Assembly: GCF_030704535.1 (NCBI RefSeq) | Contig: NC_081822.1 | Span: 1,374,001 to 1,438,000 of the forward strand | Reading direction: 5' to 3' | DNA length: 64,000 nt | Origin: Vitis vinifera | Taxonomy: Eukaryota; Streptophyta; Magnoliopsida; Vitales; Vitaceae | In this document: one piece after another, positions 25,892-38,700 of the stretch | Position numbering within the stretch: position 1 is the stretch's first letter | Layout: the number at the start of each line of letters is the position of its first letter | The notes under the pieces: generated by a model | Seen by the model: the letters and a program-made list of their open reading frames with translations, nothing else | What the model was told of the DNA's origin: nothing | Databases searched by the model: none | Program-made: the position numbers and the translations under genes

Positions 25892-28800
25892 ATGGGCCAG
25901 ACTTCAGATTTTGATCCCAACCTTCTCATTTCTCACAAATTTCCCGAAGTATGCTTTCTCCTTTTGCACTTCATACCGTTCATTTGAATCAGTTCGCTGG
26001 TTTTCAATTTTAATTGGTTGGCTGCTTTACGGTTTTTTGTTTTGATTTTACTTACATGACTGGATTTCTAATTTGCGTTATTTGAATCGATCGCAGGTTA
26101 CATACTCCTATAGCGAAAGGTAGAGATCTCAAGCGTATAATCTATGAATTTGTGTGTGCGTGTGTGTGTGTGTTTGGTAAATTATTTTGTTTATTTGACC
26201 TGTTGGTTCTATCTGTTGATGATTGTGTTTGGGGAGCAGAGATGTAATACTCTACGCACTTGGTGTTGGAGCATGTGCACGGGATGCTGTGGACGAAAAT
26301 GAACTCAAATATGTCTGCCATGAAGATGGGCAGCAACTTATCCAGGTATTTGAAATTGATTGAAGTTGGGGTTTCGATTTTATTTTTATTTTTCCTTTTT
26401 TGAAGTGGGAAAATGGAATGAATTTGAATTTGCTCTTATACGAGATCGTAGCTTCACGATGGAGCTTCTTAAATAGGTATTTCTTACAGTTCAGTTCTAA
26501 TGGAGCTTCACAATGGACTTCTGGGTTTCAAGTTTAGAAAAGGGTGATTGACAAGTTGGGTGTATCATAAATGACATTAAATACCGAGTAAATAATCTTT
26601 GTTTCCACTTCATCATTCTTATTTTGTAGGTTTTACCAACGTTTGCTGCCTTATTTGCTGTCGCATCATTCGATTTTCAGCTTCCAGGTTTAGAGTAAGT
26701 ATTTTATTGCTTCTGGGAACAGAGATGTAGGAAGGTCTTCCTTCTCATTTTTCATTTTCAGATGTTGTTATAAGAAGTTTACTCTTCTATTCTGTTCTCC
26801 AAAGATTAGCTTTGTGGCTGAATCTATCATGTTTTGATTGATTGTGAACCCATATTTATATAACTTAATCTTTATAGCCTTGCTAGAATAGAAGTTGATG
26901 TTAGTTCTGATGCCTATTCTTACCAGATATGATCCACGCCTTCTATTGCATGGACAACAGTATATAGAAATCCACAAGTCATTTCCTTCAAGTGGTTGTG
27001 TAAGATTCCTGACTAGAACCTTGTCTGTTGTGTTTGATTAGCTTCTGTGCATGATTTTAAATCTATGTGGTTAGAGGTTAATGCAAGTTTTGAGTAGCTT
27101 AGAGTGAGCAATTTTGGGCCTCAAGTTAAGTGCTAATAGAGAGACAATATAGTCACTAATTGGTTCAAGGTGCGATGGGATATGAAATTATGAATGAGAT
27201 GGATGGTTCAAAAAATATCACAAGAGGCCATGGATGAGAAATCAGGTGTGGCTTTAAGATGATCTGAAATCCCATTTTTGCTTCAAGGTGTGGCTTTGGT
27301 GTTGTTGAATATAAGTTAGAATTGTGCTATTAAACAATATTCATATGATGTATTATTGGGTGAAAAAATCAGTTTCTTTTTTTCTTTTTTACTTCAGATC
27401 TTAAAGGAACATAGTTAATTTGTTCACAGTTAGTCATACATGCATGTGATCCTTTCATTATCAATTTATTTTTTATTTTTGCTACTGTTTTCAATTGTTT
27501 TCTTAATCTATAATGAATCTTGTATCTCAATCTTGGTGATGCAGGTACAAAACAAAGCCAGTATTTCTGGGTTGCATGATAAAGGTTTGTTTCTGTCAAG
27601 AGATGCATTTACATTTCATATATATTTTAATAGGACCCTTTTTAATCTCAGAGGAAGTCAGTCTGGGTTGATGTCATTTATGGCAGTTATGATTAGTTGC
27701 TTTTATGTTCTTTCTTTTACCTTGGACAATATGTTACTGGTGTTCAAACATGTAGATACAGTGCTGAACATGATGGTTGTTTGAAGAATTGGTCTCACAT
27801 GTTGATATCCTCAAATTCTGATACAAGGTCAAATGTTGTGTTTTTTGTTTCTCCAACAAGTTTTTGGAGAAAGATGCACAAGAATGAAGTTTGAACAAAA
27901 AAAAAATGGTTGACTGCAGTATGGTTTCCATGTTTCTAAAATATATTTTTAAATAGAGAGGCTTTCATAAGCAATGAACCAATGGCATTGGCCTTTTTTT
28001 TCCAGGTAAAGCAGCAATAGTTGAGATTGAGATTGAAAGTTATGAGAAAGAGTCTGGTGAACTGCTATGCAAGAACCGGTCAGTTCTTTGTTAAATAATC
28101 GATTTAAAGTTTCCACAAAATTGACACATCTTGGCCCTCTGTATGCAGGATGACCACCTATCTGCGAGGTGCTGGCAGTTTCTCAAGATCATCTGAACCA
28201 TATTCCTACTCAAAGTATCCTAACCAACCAGTTTCAGCGGTTAAAGTTCCAAAAAGTCAGCCTTTTGTCGTATTTGAGGATTGTACCCAACCATCTCAGG
28301 CATGTAATATGTATTACTATTTCCCTATAGAGATGATTTCCTGGTGGAGAACACACACACATACACAGAGATTCTGCTGCATTTGTTATGACAAAAACAT
28401 TTGAAAAAGTAGTTTACAGGGGGAAGAGTGATCCACAGTGGGACTCTTGTTAAAGCGTACCATTCTCAGTGAAAATGCAGCTTCTAATGAACTGTAAATA
28501 TTGGGAAATTAGTTGAATTGATGAATCTCTCTTTTCCTTGGTTGCACAGAATTTCTATCCCTTCTAGTTTCATTGTCTTGAATTTTGCCACATGTGCAGA
28601 AAACTAGACCATTGCTTTTCACCTGCCAAAAAGCTTAGACATATACATGGATTAAGGCATAATATTTAGGCCTCATACACAATAACACAAGGGATATTTG
28701 TCTGTGTTATCCAATTGTTAGCTTCTCTTGGTTGGTATGTAAAAGCTTATCTGTGGTTGATCTGTATTTGTTTTCTTTAATGCCACGAAAGTTTTAAGTT

Positions 28801-30757
28801 TTAAGTTCTCTTGGTTAGTGGATAGAATAAGTTTATACCATGAACATTTTGTGTTTGTTTCTTTTAACACCAAGGAAAACATTGCCTATGTATGAGCTTC
28901 CAGTGAACTTTTATGCTGTTATGCAGGCTTTGCTGTATAGGCTATCTGGTGACTACAATCCTTTGCATTCAGATCCAGGCTTTGCAAAAATTGCAGGGTA
29001 AGTACATGAACTAATGGCAAAATTGCATTACACTGCATTTCCCATTGGCTGGTTTTTCTGGTTATTTTAATTTAACATCCATTCTTTTTTCTCAAACTCT
29101 ATATGACTTAGGGAGAGTGGTGAAACAGGATCCACATACCAGCCCCAAACATTTTGGAAATTACTTCATTTTGGAATATCAGGATTTGGACTAAGGGCAC
29201 AGATATCGGCATATTTATTTTTGGGAATCTCCTTTTTGAACATATTTCTTAGATTAGAAATGTTTCTTATATTTAATTTCTCCTAAAATAATAGTAATAA
29301 GTAACATATGGGGTCACTCCAACCCAAAATTAACATGATTTAATGAGGCAAACTATTTTTAAGACTTTTGTTTCCACTTCCCAACCAACTGTGAAGACCT
29401 TGTCACAAATCGACGACAATAGTGTTTCGTCTCATCTGCTATATTTGAATGCACGGACCTTGAGCCTCATGTTTTTTATGCTTTCACAAAATTATCTTGT
29501 GGAACAGTGGAAATATACTTAGTTCAAATAGGTATTTCCTTGAATATTTCTATCTTTTTTTTTCTTGCTTCTGTTCTTCTGTTTCAACAGGCTTGGAGGT
29601 GAAATTATTTCCTACTGTGTTGTATAGCATTTGATACGGATTCAACTTGTCTTTATGTGGCATTTGAAGTAACTTATCAAAAAAAAAAAAATTTATGTGC
29701 CATTTGAAGTAGGTCTTTTTTGGTTCCTAGGAGATTATAGTTTGTGTCATTTCAAGGTGGCTTTGTTTCAGTTTTCTAACTTCCATGTGTGATTTTAGCT
29801 CCATCAAGCCCCAATAAATGGATTTGTGCTTCTGATCCTTGCAAAAAAACAAATAAAGTTGTCTTACTTTTATCGGTTTTCCATGTCTACCTCAACTTCT
29901 TTTGGTGCTCTCTTCTTTTGGGGTGGTGTGGGTGTTCCCGAACTCAGTGAGAAATTTGCTTCTTGAATGGAAAATTAAGGGCCTAGAAAAGAAGAGGAGT
30001 GTAGTTTGGAAAATGGCGCCTATTTGTTTGTTTTGGTGTATTTGGGGAGAGTGGAATAGAATAATGTTCCAAGAAGAAGAGAAGTCAGATACGAGCTTGA
30101 AGAATCTCTTCTTTCGGGCTCTTCTTGAATGGTCTCAACAGTTCATGGACGTGGACTATCTCTCTTTTATGAATATGTTGGGTGGTTGATTTGTTGGTTA
30201 TCTTTGGCTTTTCTAAGTTTTTGTTTCTCCTTTGTTGCCTTGGGTGAGGCCTCCTTTGTATACTGCCGGTGTACTTAGGGAGCGCCCCCTGTTTTGGCGT
30301 GGTCTGATATGATTTCTTCTCTTGGTTTATCAAAAAAAAAAATGTCTGCCTCAACTTCAGTATAATTTGTTTGAACTCCTTTTGTTTTCAAAGATTCTCT
30401 CGTCCCATACTGCATGGGCTGTGCACACTGGGGTTTGCAGTTAGGGCGATCATCCGATGTATCTGCAGAGGAGACCCAAACATGGTGAAGAATGTACAAG
30501 CACGCTTTCTTTTACATGTCTACCCTGGCGAAACCTTGATCACAGAAATGTGGCTCCAAGGCTTGAGGTAAGGGTCACCCATGTATCACTAACAATAAGA
30601 ACTCAACACTAAAGCTCTGCGTATGTTTTCAAAAGTTTGAATGGCTGAGATTAGAGTTTCAATTTGCAGGGTTGTATATCAAACTAAGGTGAAAGAGCGG
30701 AGCAGGACAGTGCTTTCTGGCTATGTAGACCTAAGCCGATTGGCTTCATCGTTGTGA
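25892..30757 (+). CDS. ECH2: Peroxisomal enoyl-CoA hydratase 2 (MaoC/hotdog fold)
   Basis: Eleven exons: 25892-25948, 26097-26119, 26240-26345, 26630-26694, 26927-26999, 27545-27584, 28006-28078, 28149-28299, 28927-28997, 30394-30567, 30670-30757. They join to 306 residues, close to the Arabidopsis enzyme. ECH2 hydrates 2-trans-enoyl-CoA to the 3R-hydroxyacyl form and helps break down unsaturated fatty acids with cis bonds at even positions in peroxisomes. The hydratase-2 signature is intact: [14 protein letters not shown] with Asp205 and His210, followed by [15 protein letters not shown]. The protein ends SSL, a PTS1 peroxisome import signal also used by the Arabidopsis orthologue. Exon 2 is only 23 bases. 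The intron after exon 8 starts with GC (CAG|GCATGT), the only way to keep the conserved SQALLYRL join. Intron 9 (28998-30393) holds two LINE insertions. A (GT)n run is at about 26151-26176. Confidence 0.94.
29672..29691 (+). mobile_element. Ultra-truncated LINE insertion (tail only)
   Basis: Twenty inserted bases, ACTTATC followed by a run of A, sit between a 20-base direct repeat (29652-29671 and 29692-29711, one mismatch). Only about seven bases of the element's 3' end remain beside the poly(A). The end matches the TTTATCAAAA terminus of the larger LINE at 29900-30341. Confidence 0.75.
29900..30341 (+). mobile_element. 5'-truncated LINE in ECH2 intron 9
   Basis: A 442-base insertion flanked by a 17-base target-site duplication (29883-29899 and 30342-30358, one mismatch). 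It encodes the last part of a plant L1-type ORF2: a stretch [18 protein letters not shown], found after the zf-RVT domain, ending at a stop at 30187-30189. A 3' untranslated part follows, ending TTTATC plus poly(A). It lies in the same direction as ECH2. It has no intact domain and cannot move by itself. Confidence 0.85.
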
Positions 30758-32705
30758 ATGAGATCATACTGCCTGTCTATTTAATTTATGAGAAAGGTTC
30801 CTAAACCACTGCTAAATAAGTGTATTTAACCAGGACATCTAGGAAGGCCCGTATCATTCTACTATTGGCATAAGAGAGCTTTGTTAAGCTTGGGTTTGTC
30901 TCAAGAGACTGTATAACCTGCTCGAAGCTGGATGGTGAAGATGATGATCCCATGCTCTAATTCATACCATTCACGCTATTTTATATATTTTTATTTCATT
31001 AATATGCACATTATGCACTATTACCTTTTGATGGCGTTTGGAAATGATTAGAGAGAATTAGAAGTTTGGGAGTAATTGTGAGAGAATGAGAAGCACTTTT
31101 AAATCTTTAAAAATATTCTTCTTATATAATGAATTAGTCGTTATGTAATATTTCAAAAAATGAAAAATGAAAAATAATCCTTGAAATGATTTTTCTACCG
31201 TTTTTTTTAATTATGTATTCCATTGTTAAATACACCTTCAGTTTTGGTTTACATCCAAATAATATGATCCGAATAGAACACCTGCAGTCGCCATGAGGCA
31301 TACCGAATGAAATCTTCACTCTTCGCTCCGTATGCTTTTGTTGATGAAGCTCTTACTTAAGATTTAGCTTTTGCTAATAATTAGACAATGAAAATTACCT
31401 TTGAAAGCTACTCAATTTTATTTATTTTTTAAATTAAAATTAATAATAATAAAAAGAGGGGAGAATTCAACAGTATACCTGAAAATATAGTGAATACTAA
31501 TAAAAAAAATTACATTTTAAAACTCTTCATTTTATTTTTATTAAAGCAAATTTTAAGAGGTGTGTGACAAAAAAATCCATAGTCTATATTTTTTTAAGTG
31601 TTTTTCGTCAATTATTTTTATCTAATTCTCTCATGTGAAATATTAGACTGTTTAACATCCAAACAAATTTTGATTTTTTTTTCTTTATTTACTTGTTTAA
31701 ATTAAAATAAATAAATAAACATATTTATAAATTAATATCACTCATATTTGTTGAGATTTTGATTCGTAGGACAACGAGACGAGTTTAGGACAGATTACCT
31801 TTATCTAAATCTCGTTTTATTTATTCAAAATAATTATTAATTTCATATCATTCAAAAAATTAAATAGAGAGGGAGGTATGTTTTAAATTATCTTTGTCTC
31901 AACTCATGTAACTTTTTTATTTATTTATTTAATTATTTATAAAAAATTTAAATTAAATTAATTTTATATATAATATGAGTGATACGGGACATGATAAAAT
32001 AATACTTAAATCCACCTTGAATCAGCTTAAGAAAAAAAATCATAAACCCACTTTTAATGTGTTTATTTAAATTTCAACTACTCTATTTTCATCCATATTT
32101 ATTAGTCTATTATTGATTTTATATTTTATTATATATTTATTTTACTTTTTTCAACCCACTTTTAATATGTTTATTTAAATTTCAACTACTCTATTGCCAC
32201 CCATATTTATCAGTCTATTATTGATTTGACATTTTATTACATGTTTATTCTATTTTTTTGTTTATTAATTTTAGTTAGCGTTTATTTGATTTACACACTA
32301 ATGATAATTATATATATTTAATAAAAAAATAATGATAATTAAGCATATATAATCAAAATGACATGAGATAAGCGAGTAAAATTAAGCATGTGTTTCACTC
32401 AAAATTAGTACATATTACAAATTTACAAGAACCATAAAATATTAATAAATTAGGAATAAGTAATTATTATTAGTTTTTTCTTTACTTGCTCTTTAAATTC
32501 AGTAAGAAAAACCATATACATTATACACATACAAACCATACTAAATAGTGACAAATGACCTATGAGAAATGAAACCGGTGCAAAATGAGTGCTCAGTAGG
32601 GTTTTGATTCACGGGTAAAATTCAAAAAGTAAGATTACAAGAATATTTCTTTCCCTCACTTCTTAGACCGCAGAGATTGCCGCCACTCGTAAAAGGCGTT
32701 TCCAA
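30758..32705. other. Intergenic region ECH2-PUS10 with a tandem duplication
   Basis: AT-rich, no gene. A unit of 108 bases beginning CCCACTTTTAAT starts at 32047 and is repeated from 32155 to about 32262 with few changes. The last 100 bases are the PUS10 leader. Confidence 0.55.
32047..32262 (+). repeat. 108-bp tandem duplication
   Basis: Two adjacent copies share the start CCCACTTTTAAT, then TTTATTTAAATTTCAACTAC and CAGTCTATTATTGATTT-like stretches at the same spacing. Confidence 0.8.
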
Positions 32706-35700
32706 ATGCATCATGAAACCGAAGATGCGCATGCTAGCAACGGCCATGAGGCGGTGGCGAAAGTTAGCTCCGCCGCCGAGGACCGGCGGATGATCGCCGG
32801 CGAAGATGATATGCGAATTCTGAACGATGCCGTCAGTAAAGTATCTCCGCACGCGGTGAAGGATTTGTTGTCTCTCGGGGTTCGTTCTCTTATCTTATGC
32901 ATCTTTTTATGATACTTAGGGTTTTGTTGATGTTCATTTTTGTCGCGGAGAAAAATGTGAGAAATGGGAGTGCCATTATGGATAGGTGATAAATTATGTT
33001 TGATGAGAAAATGGGAGGAGACGAATGAAGTGATCTTTTCAATTGTTGAGGTTGGAGTGGCCTTATGATTGTTAGGGCCTTCTTGATGATCCGTTTGATT
33101 GTGGAGAAAATGTGGGAAATGTGATGAAATCTTTGCATCCTTGGCAAGTTATTTTTTCGTTTGTTTGGCAAGAAAATAGAACACGAATGAAAAGACTTTT
33201 TTCAATTGTTGAGCTTGAAGGCGTAGCAATGAGATTCATAGTTTCTTTTGCTTCTCTTTAGCTTTCTCAATCACGCGGAAGTATTAGGGTTTAAAAAAAT
33301 AATAATAATAATAATGTATTTTCCTTTTGTTTTACGTGGTTTCGTAAACAGGTCATTATTCTTTTGCATGAGCTTAAAGAAAACCATGAACTATTTATTT
33401 ATTTTTTTAATAATTTTTTGCTATTAATTTCAAGAAAGTACTCTACTCTCACGATGCCTAACCAAAAGCTATCTAAACTGATCATTTCGGTCAGATAACG
33501 TCAACTATCCATCAGAGGCTGGAAATCCCTTTCCTTTGTAGAGTTTCTTGGCAACCAAACAAAGCATTCCATTTGGATCTCAGAAAGGAGCAGTGAAAGG
33601 AAAGCAAACTGGAAGAAATCTCAAATTCTCCTCTTTGGTTTGTCATAGACAATATGAGGGAATATAAAATAAGAAGTAAAATTGTTTTAGGACTTAAAAC
33701 ATTTTCAAATCTTCATTTTCTGGAATAGCATGGGTGAAAAATGTTATTGAGGTTAACCTTGTTTATTTTCTTTAGCCTTTCCTTTTGTTCATAACTGTCC
33801 ATCTGCTTCTAGGCTTATGCCAGTTCTTGTTTCATGTGTCTTCTTCTTCTTCCTCTTCCTTTTTTTTTTTTTTTTTTTCTGGGTGCATTTTTGGGTCTTT
33901 AACTCAAGTGAGTTTACACTATGGAAGTGTTTTCTTCTTTTGATTTCAAATTCAAAAGTTGAAAGTCCTTTAACTTATAAAAGAAAAAGAAAAAAGTTGA
34001 AAGTCACAGCTGTTAACTAGTAAAACGTATTATGTATCGTTTTTCAATTTTTTTTGTATTAAGATAATTCCAAAAAAAACAGTTTTCAAAAATAACTTTC
34101 TAATGTTTTCTAAAACAAATGTTTGTTTGGGAACTTGAAATATTGTCAACCTGATCTCTTTGGTTCCAAATATTTCTTAAAATAACTTTTTATTTTCCAT
34201 CAAAAAATTACTAAACATATTTTCGAGTCTAGAAAATAATTTTATGTTCTTAAGAACAGAAAATTGTTTTTAAAATAGTTCCCACACAAGTTCATGGCTT
34301 TTTATTTAAGATTAGTTAACCACTCTCTCTTCCTTTTATGACCAATTTCTAACCTTTTTGTACATTTAAACAATTAATATAATAATTCTTTTAGCAATTT
34401 TATTTTTTTTAAATTTGATTTGTCTTAAAAATTATTATAGGTGAAGGTGTATGTATTGACGTATCATGTACCATATCATGTATTCCATATGTATCATAAG
34501 ATACGCTTAAGGTAGGATATAGATTGTGAAACATATAGATCTTCATAAAAAATATATCATATCATTGTATCGTATCATGTATCATAAGTTTTTAACAACT
34601 ATGTAGAAAGAATAAAAAAGAGTTGGAGGTCTTTAACCAAAAAAGAAACAGAGTCTTGTGGGCTGTGGATCATCTCAGTTTGATGAATGCACGGGATTCA
34701 CTTATTTGAATTATAAGCCCTTAACAAATGATATTTAGATTCTACAGATGATAGCTTCTTTGGTGAATCAATGAACACCAAGTTCTACAACCAAAGAATC
34801 ATGATACCAGAAAATTGTGACTCTGCAATCTAGTAAATTGTTTCCAATTATTTGGAGACCAGAAAGAAATACATATGCTCCTAGGGGAAGGCTTAGGATA
34901 GTTATATTTACCTTATTGTCCTGCTTTTGTGCTTTATATGTTTATACTTTGACAATTTTGTACATCGGTAGAAAAGTATTTTGCTTGTTTCCTACAGTGC
35001 TTTTGGTTTGCAAACATCTAGACTTGGGAATGAAAATCATATTTTCTGAAATAAATTCCCAGGAATGTATTGATAGAAGATTTTGATTCTAATGTTGACA
35101 TTCCTGTCAAAATTTATTTCCATGATAGCTGTTGGCTATCTCAGGAATTACTTTTGAATTAATGAAAATTTACATAACAATTAAATAATATTTATCAAGA
35201 ATTGGATCTATTATAAATAAAAAAAGAAAATAAAAATAAATCATCCACCTGCCTTTTTATCTTCATTCCCTATGGATGGGAATTAAAAAAATACCAGGTC
35301 TTCATGGGTATGAAAATTTCCTAAATTTGAGGGAATGTCATATCCAAGAAACATAAAGCTTCCTAAGTTAAATGCACTCAACATGGTAATCTTTTGCTTG
35401 TATATAAGATACCTATGTACCAAATGTATATTAAGGATTTCGCTTAGCCAAACCCTCTTTAAGATGATCAGTCGATGTTCATGTGCTTATGGTAGGATAT
35501 CTTCTATTTCCTTCCTAAACAGTACCTTACTATCCTTCTCTGGGAAGTCTTGTATGATTTGCGGAGTTCTTAAGGAAGATATTCTTGGTTTGCAGATATG
35601 CATTGGATGCATCTTTCGGCTATCTGGGGTTCGTGGGCATATTTTTTCTTGCCCCTCACTCTTGCTGTCAATCTTACATCCAGTGATTGGTGAACCAACA

Positions 35701-38700
35701 GATTCAAGCACACATCGATACACTGGAATTGGAGGAAATGAAGACTCTGGTGCTGCCCATTCTTCTCAAGAATCAGAATGTGAGCCAGTGATTTGCAGCA
35801 TTTGTTTAGGTGTTTTGCAGTTCACTTATTTTGATGACAAAAAAATGTTGGTGAAAAAGGATTCTGCTGATGAGTTAGCTGTGTCAATTGCTAACCTGGT
35901 AAAGAAAGAGGGCCATGAGTTTGATAACTTCTCTCTGGAAGTCTCTATACCACCTGTTATCGCGGAAAATGAACATGTAGTCTTGTAAGTTGTTTTACAT
36001 GGGTGAGCACTTTGATTTTCTGGTATTGTGTGTCCTCTATTTGGGGGTTTTGGTGGCCTGGGTTTTAAGTTTTGCACCATGTTTCTTTTTCTGCCTTCCT
36101 TTTTGTCTTCTTAAAAAAGAATTGTTGGATATCTTCCTCACTATCCCAACATTTGAAAATGACAGTAGGTCAACTTTCTCTGTTATATATGCAATAAGGT
36201 GCTGAAACATTGTAAATTGCTGTTTACACATTATAATAGTAACCAAAAATTTGATCCCAAATGGATTTTGAACCACTGTTATCCATGCTGTTCATAGAAT
36301 TGATCTTTACTATGGTCAGCCACCTCTCTTTCTTTTTGCTTATCAATACAGGACTTAACAGGTGAAAAACCTTTTTCTGCTTTTTCATTTTTGTAGGTTG
36401 TATATGAAGAAGAAGTATGGATCTGAACTGTGGTTCCAAGAAAAGTTTCTATCTGAGAGGATTTCTGCCAAGGATGCCTTAAAATTATCTTTATGTAATC
36501 CCCTTGAAAAATTATTGGTAATTTGAAATACCCTTCTCCATTTTATTGATTTAATGCTTATAATGGTTGAATGAACCAACAAAAAATAAAATCTTCTAAT
36601 AATAGTGTGAAAGATGCCTAGAAACTGTTGACTATATCATGATTATGATGATTTGTCTTTGAAAAATGAGGATGCCTCTTGATCATCCTTGAAACTGCTA
36701 TTAATCCTTTATGAGTTTTGAAGTTCTGCAGGATGTTAAATCTTCTGGTTCAAGCACTTTCCGCATCCGTTTGACATATGCTCAACCCAGAGCATCAGGA
36801 AAGAACCAAAATATCACGGAGAGGAGCCAGGGATGCAAAAGAAGGAGAACAGGTATATGTTTCATATTTTGCATCAAGAGAATTTCTAAAGACCGGAATT
36901 ATTGATTGATGGTTAACTACATTCATGCTTGTAAGATAGTTGAATGATGTTTTGAAATTGTTTGGACCTAAAAACTTGTTAGTTGAGAAAGGTAGCATGA
37001 TTGGGGTCCAGGTTTTAATTATATAAGCCAGGACATGAAATACTGTGGCTTCATAGTTTGGTCTAGCTGTCTTTATAATTCTATTTATTTGCTCAAGTAC
37101 CCTCTCAACTTTGGATGCTTATGTGGCTTTTTTTATTGGAAAGGCACTGAGAACATCTTCAGTACTGTTCATGGGTCCGTGGTTGATGGCATAGAGTGCT
37201 CAGATATTTCTACCAGCGAAGCAGATGCAGGAATTAGAAAGCCTTCTGATGGTCTGCAAGATAACGAAAATTCTGACTGCTTCAAATTCCCACTAGAGAA
37301 GGTAATTCTTTCCCTTCCTCCAGCCTTTAGATTTTCTACTGCTTCAAAGCCTTCTGGTTCCTGGTTTGTTATTTTGCAAGTTCCAACCATGAATTTTGAA
37401 AGCATAGTTGTTTTTATTTTCAATCAGCAAAATGTTGTTTCCACCAACTGCTTTGTGCAGGAAGCTAATAGCAATGATTGTGTCAAGTACAAGTTTGAAA
37501 TTTGTCCTAATAGTGGTGATTTTGATTGGAAAAGAAAAAGTCTTGTCATGTCAGATTGCCATACACTTCATGTACAAGTTTGTCAAGCATCAATACGGTT
37601 AAGCACTTCATGGAGTTCGAAGTTTGTAATCTGGAATTTCAAATCTACAGACTTCATGGAGCACTCATTCATTTTGCAACTTCCAAAACCATGAATTTTT
37701 GCTTAAAAGCACGGTTGTTAAATTCCAGGTTTTTTAGTTTTTTTTATTTTCAATAAGAAAATGTTGTTTCCACTAGCTGATTTGTGCAGGAAGCTAATAG
37801 CAATGATTGTGCCAAGCGCAAGTTTGAAATCAGTAGGATAATAATAGTGGCTTTGTTGGGAGAGAAAAGTAGTGTTGTCATGTCAGTAGCTATACACTTC
37901 CTGTACAAGTTTGTCAAGCATCAGTGCAGTTGAGTACTTCATGGAGTTCTAATCAATTGAAGTTTGTAACCTGGAATTTAAAATCTATGGACTTCATGGA
38001 GCACTTCATACATTTTGCAACTTCCAATGCCATGAATTTGAAAGCATCGTTGTTAAATTCCAGGTTTTTTTTTAATTTTATTTTATTTTCAATCAGAAAA
38101 TGTTGTTTCCACCAACTGATTTGGGTGGGAAGCTAATAGCAACTATTATGATGAGAACAATTTTGTAATTAATGGGAGAATGGTAGTGATTTTGTTGGGA
38201 AAGTAGAGTGTCGTCATGCCAGTAGCCATACACATACCCTTCCTGTACTAGATTGTCAAGCATCAATGTGGATGGGACTTCACAAAGGAACATAAAAACA
38301 AGCTTATTGCCTCCAGCTTGAGCTAAAAAGCTGAAATGCCCAAAAACCAAAAGAATGCAACATTGGCTAGCCAAACACCCCTTACAGACTACTGTCCTAG
38401 CAATACAACAGGCTTCATCTATCAATCTGTTAGCTTGATTAATTGGCTACCTTTGCATGATCAATTGAGTCAATCTTACTCCAAAAATACCTCTACTGCT
38501 TTCTCACTCACTAATCACCATCCCATGCATTGCATATTTTAAAGAGTCTTCATATTTAAAATAATGATCTTTTGGTTTGGCAATTGTGATCACTACGATA
38601 TATAGGCTTGTCAGACCAAAATTAGCCATTAAAAATATATCAAATGCTTAGGCCAAATTACTAGTAGCCCAAGGTAGGTACATAACTTAGTAGTGTACAC

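Noticed and set aside
35335-35595. Upstream extension of PUS10 exon 2 as an alternative N-terminus
   Set aside because: The joined exon 1 product (LLSLG|ICIGCIFRL) lines up with the known Pus10 start, and a TGCAG acceptor sits exactly at 35595.
37035-37694. A 219-codon ORF as a separate gene
   Set aside because: It is PUS10 exon 5 read through into both flanking introns.
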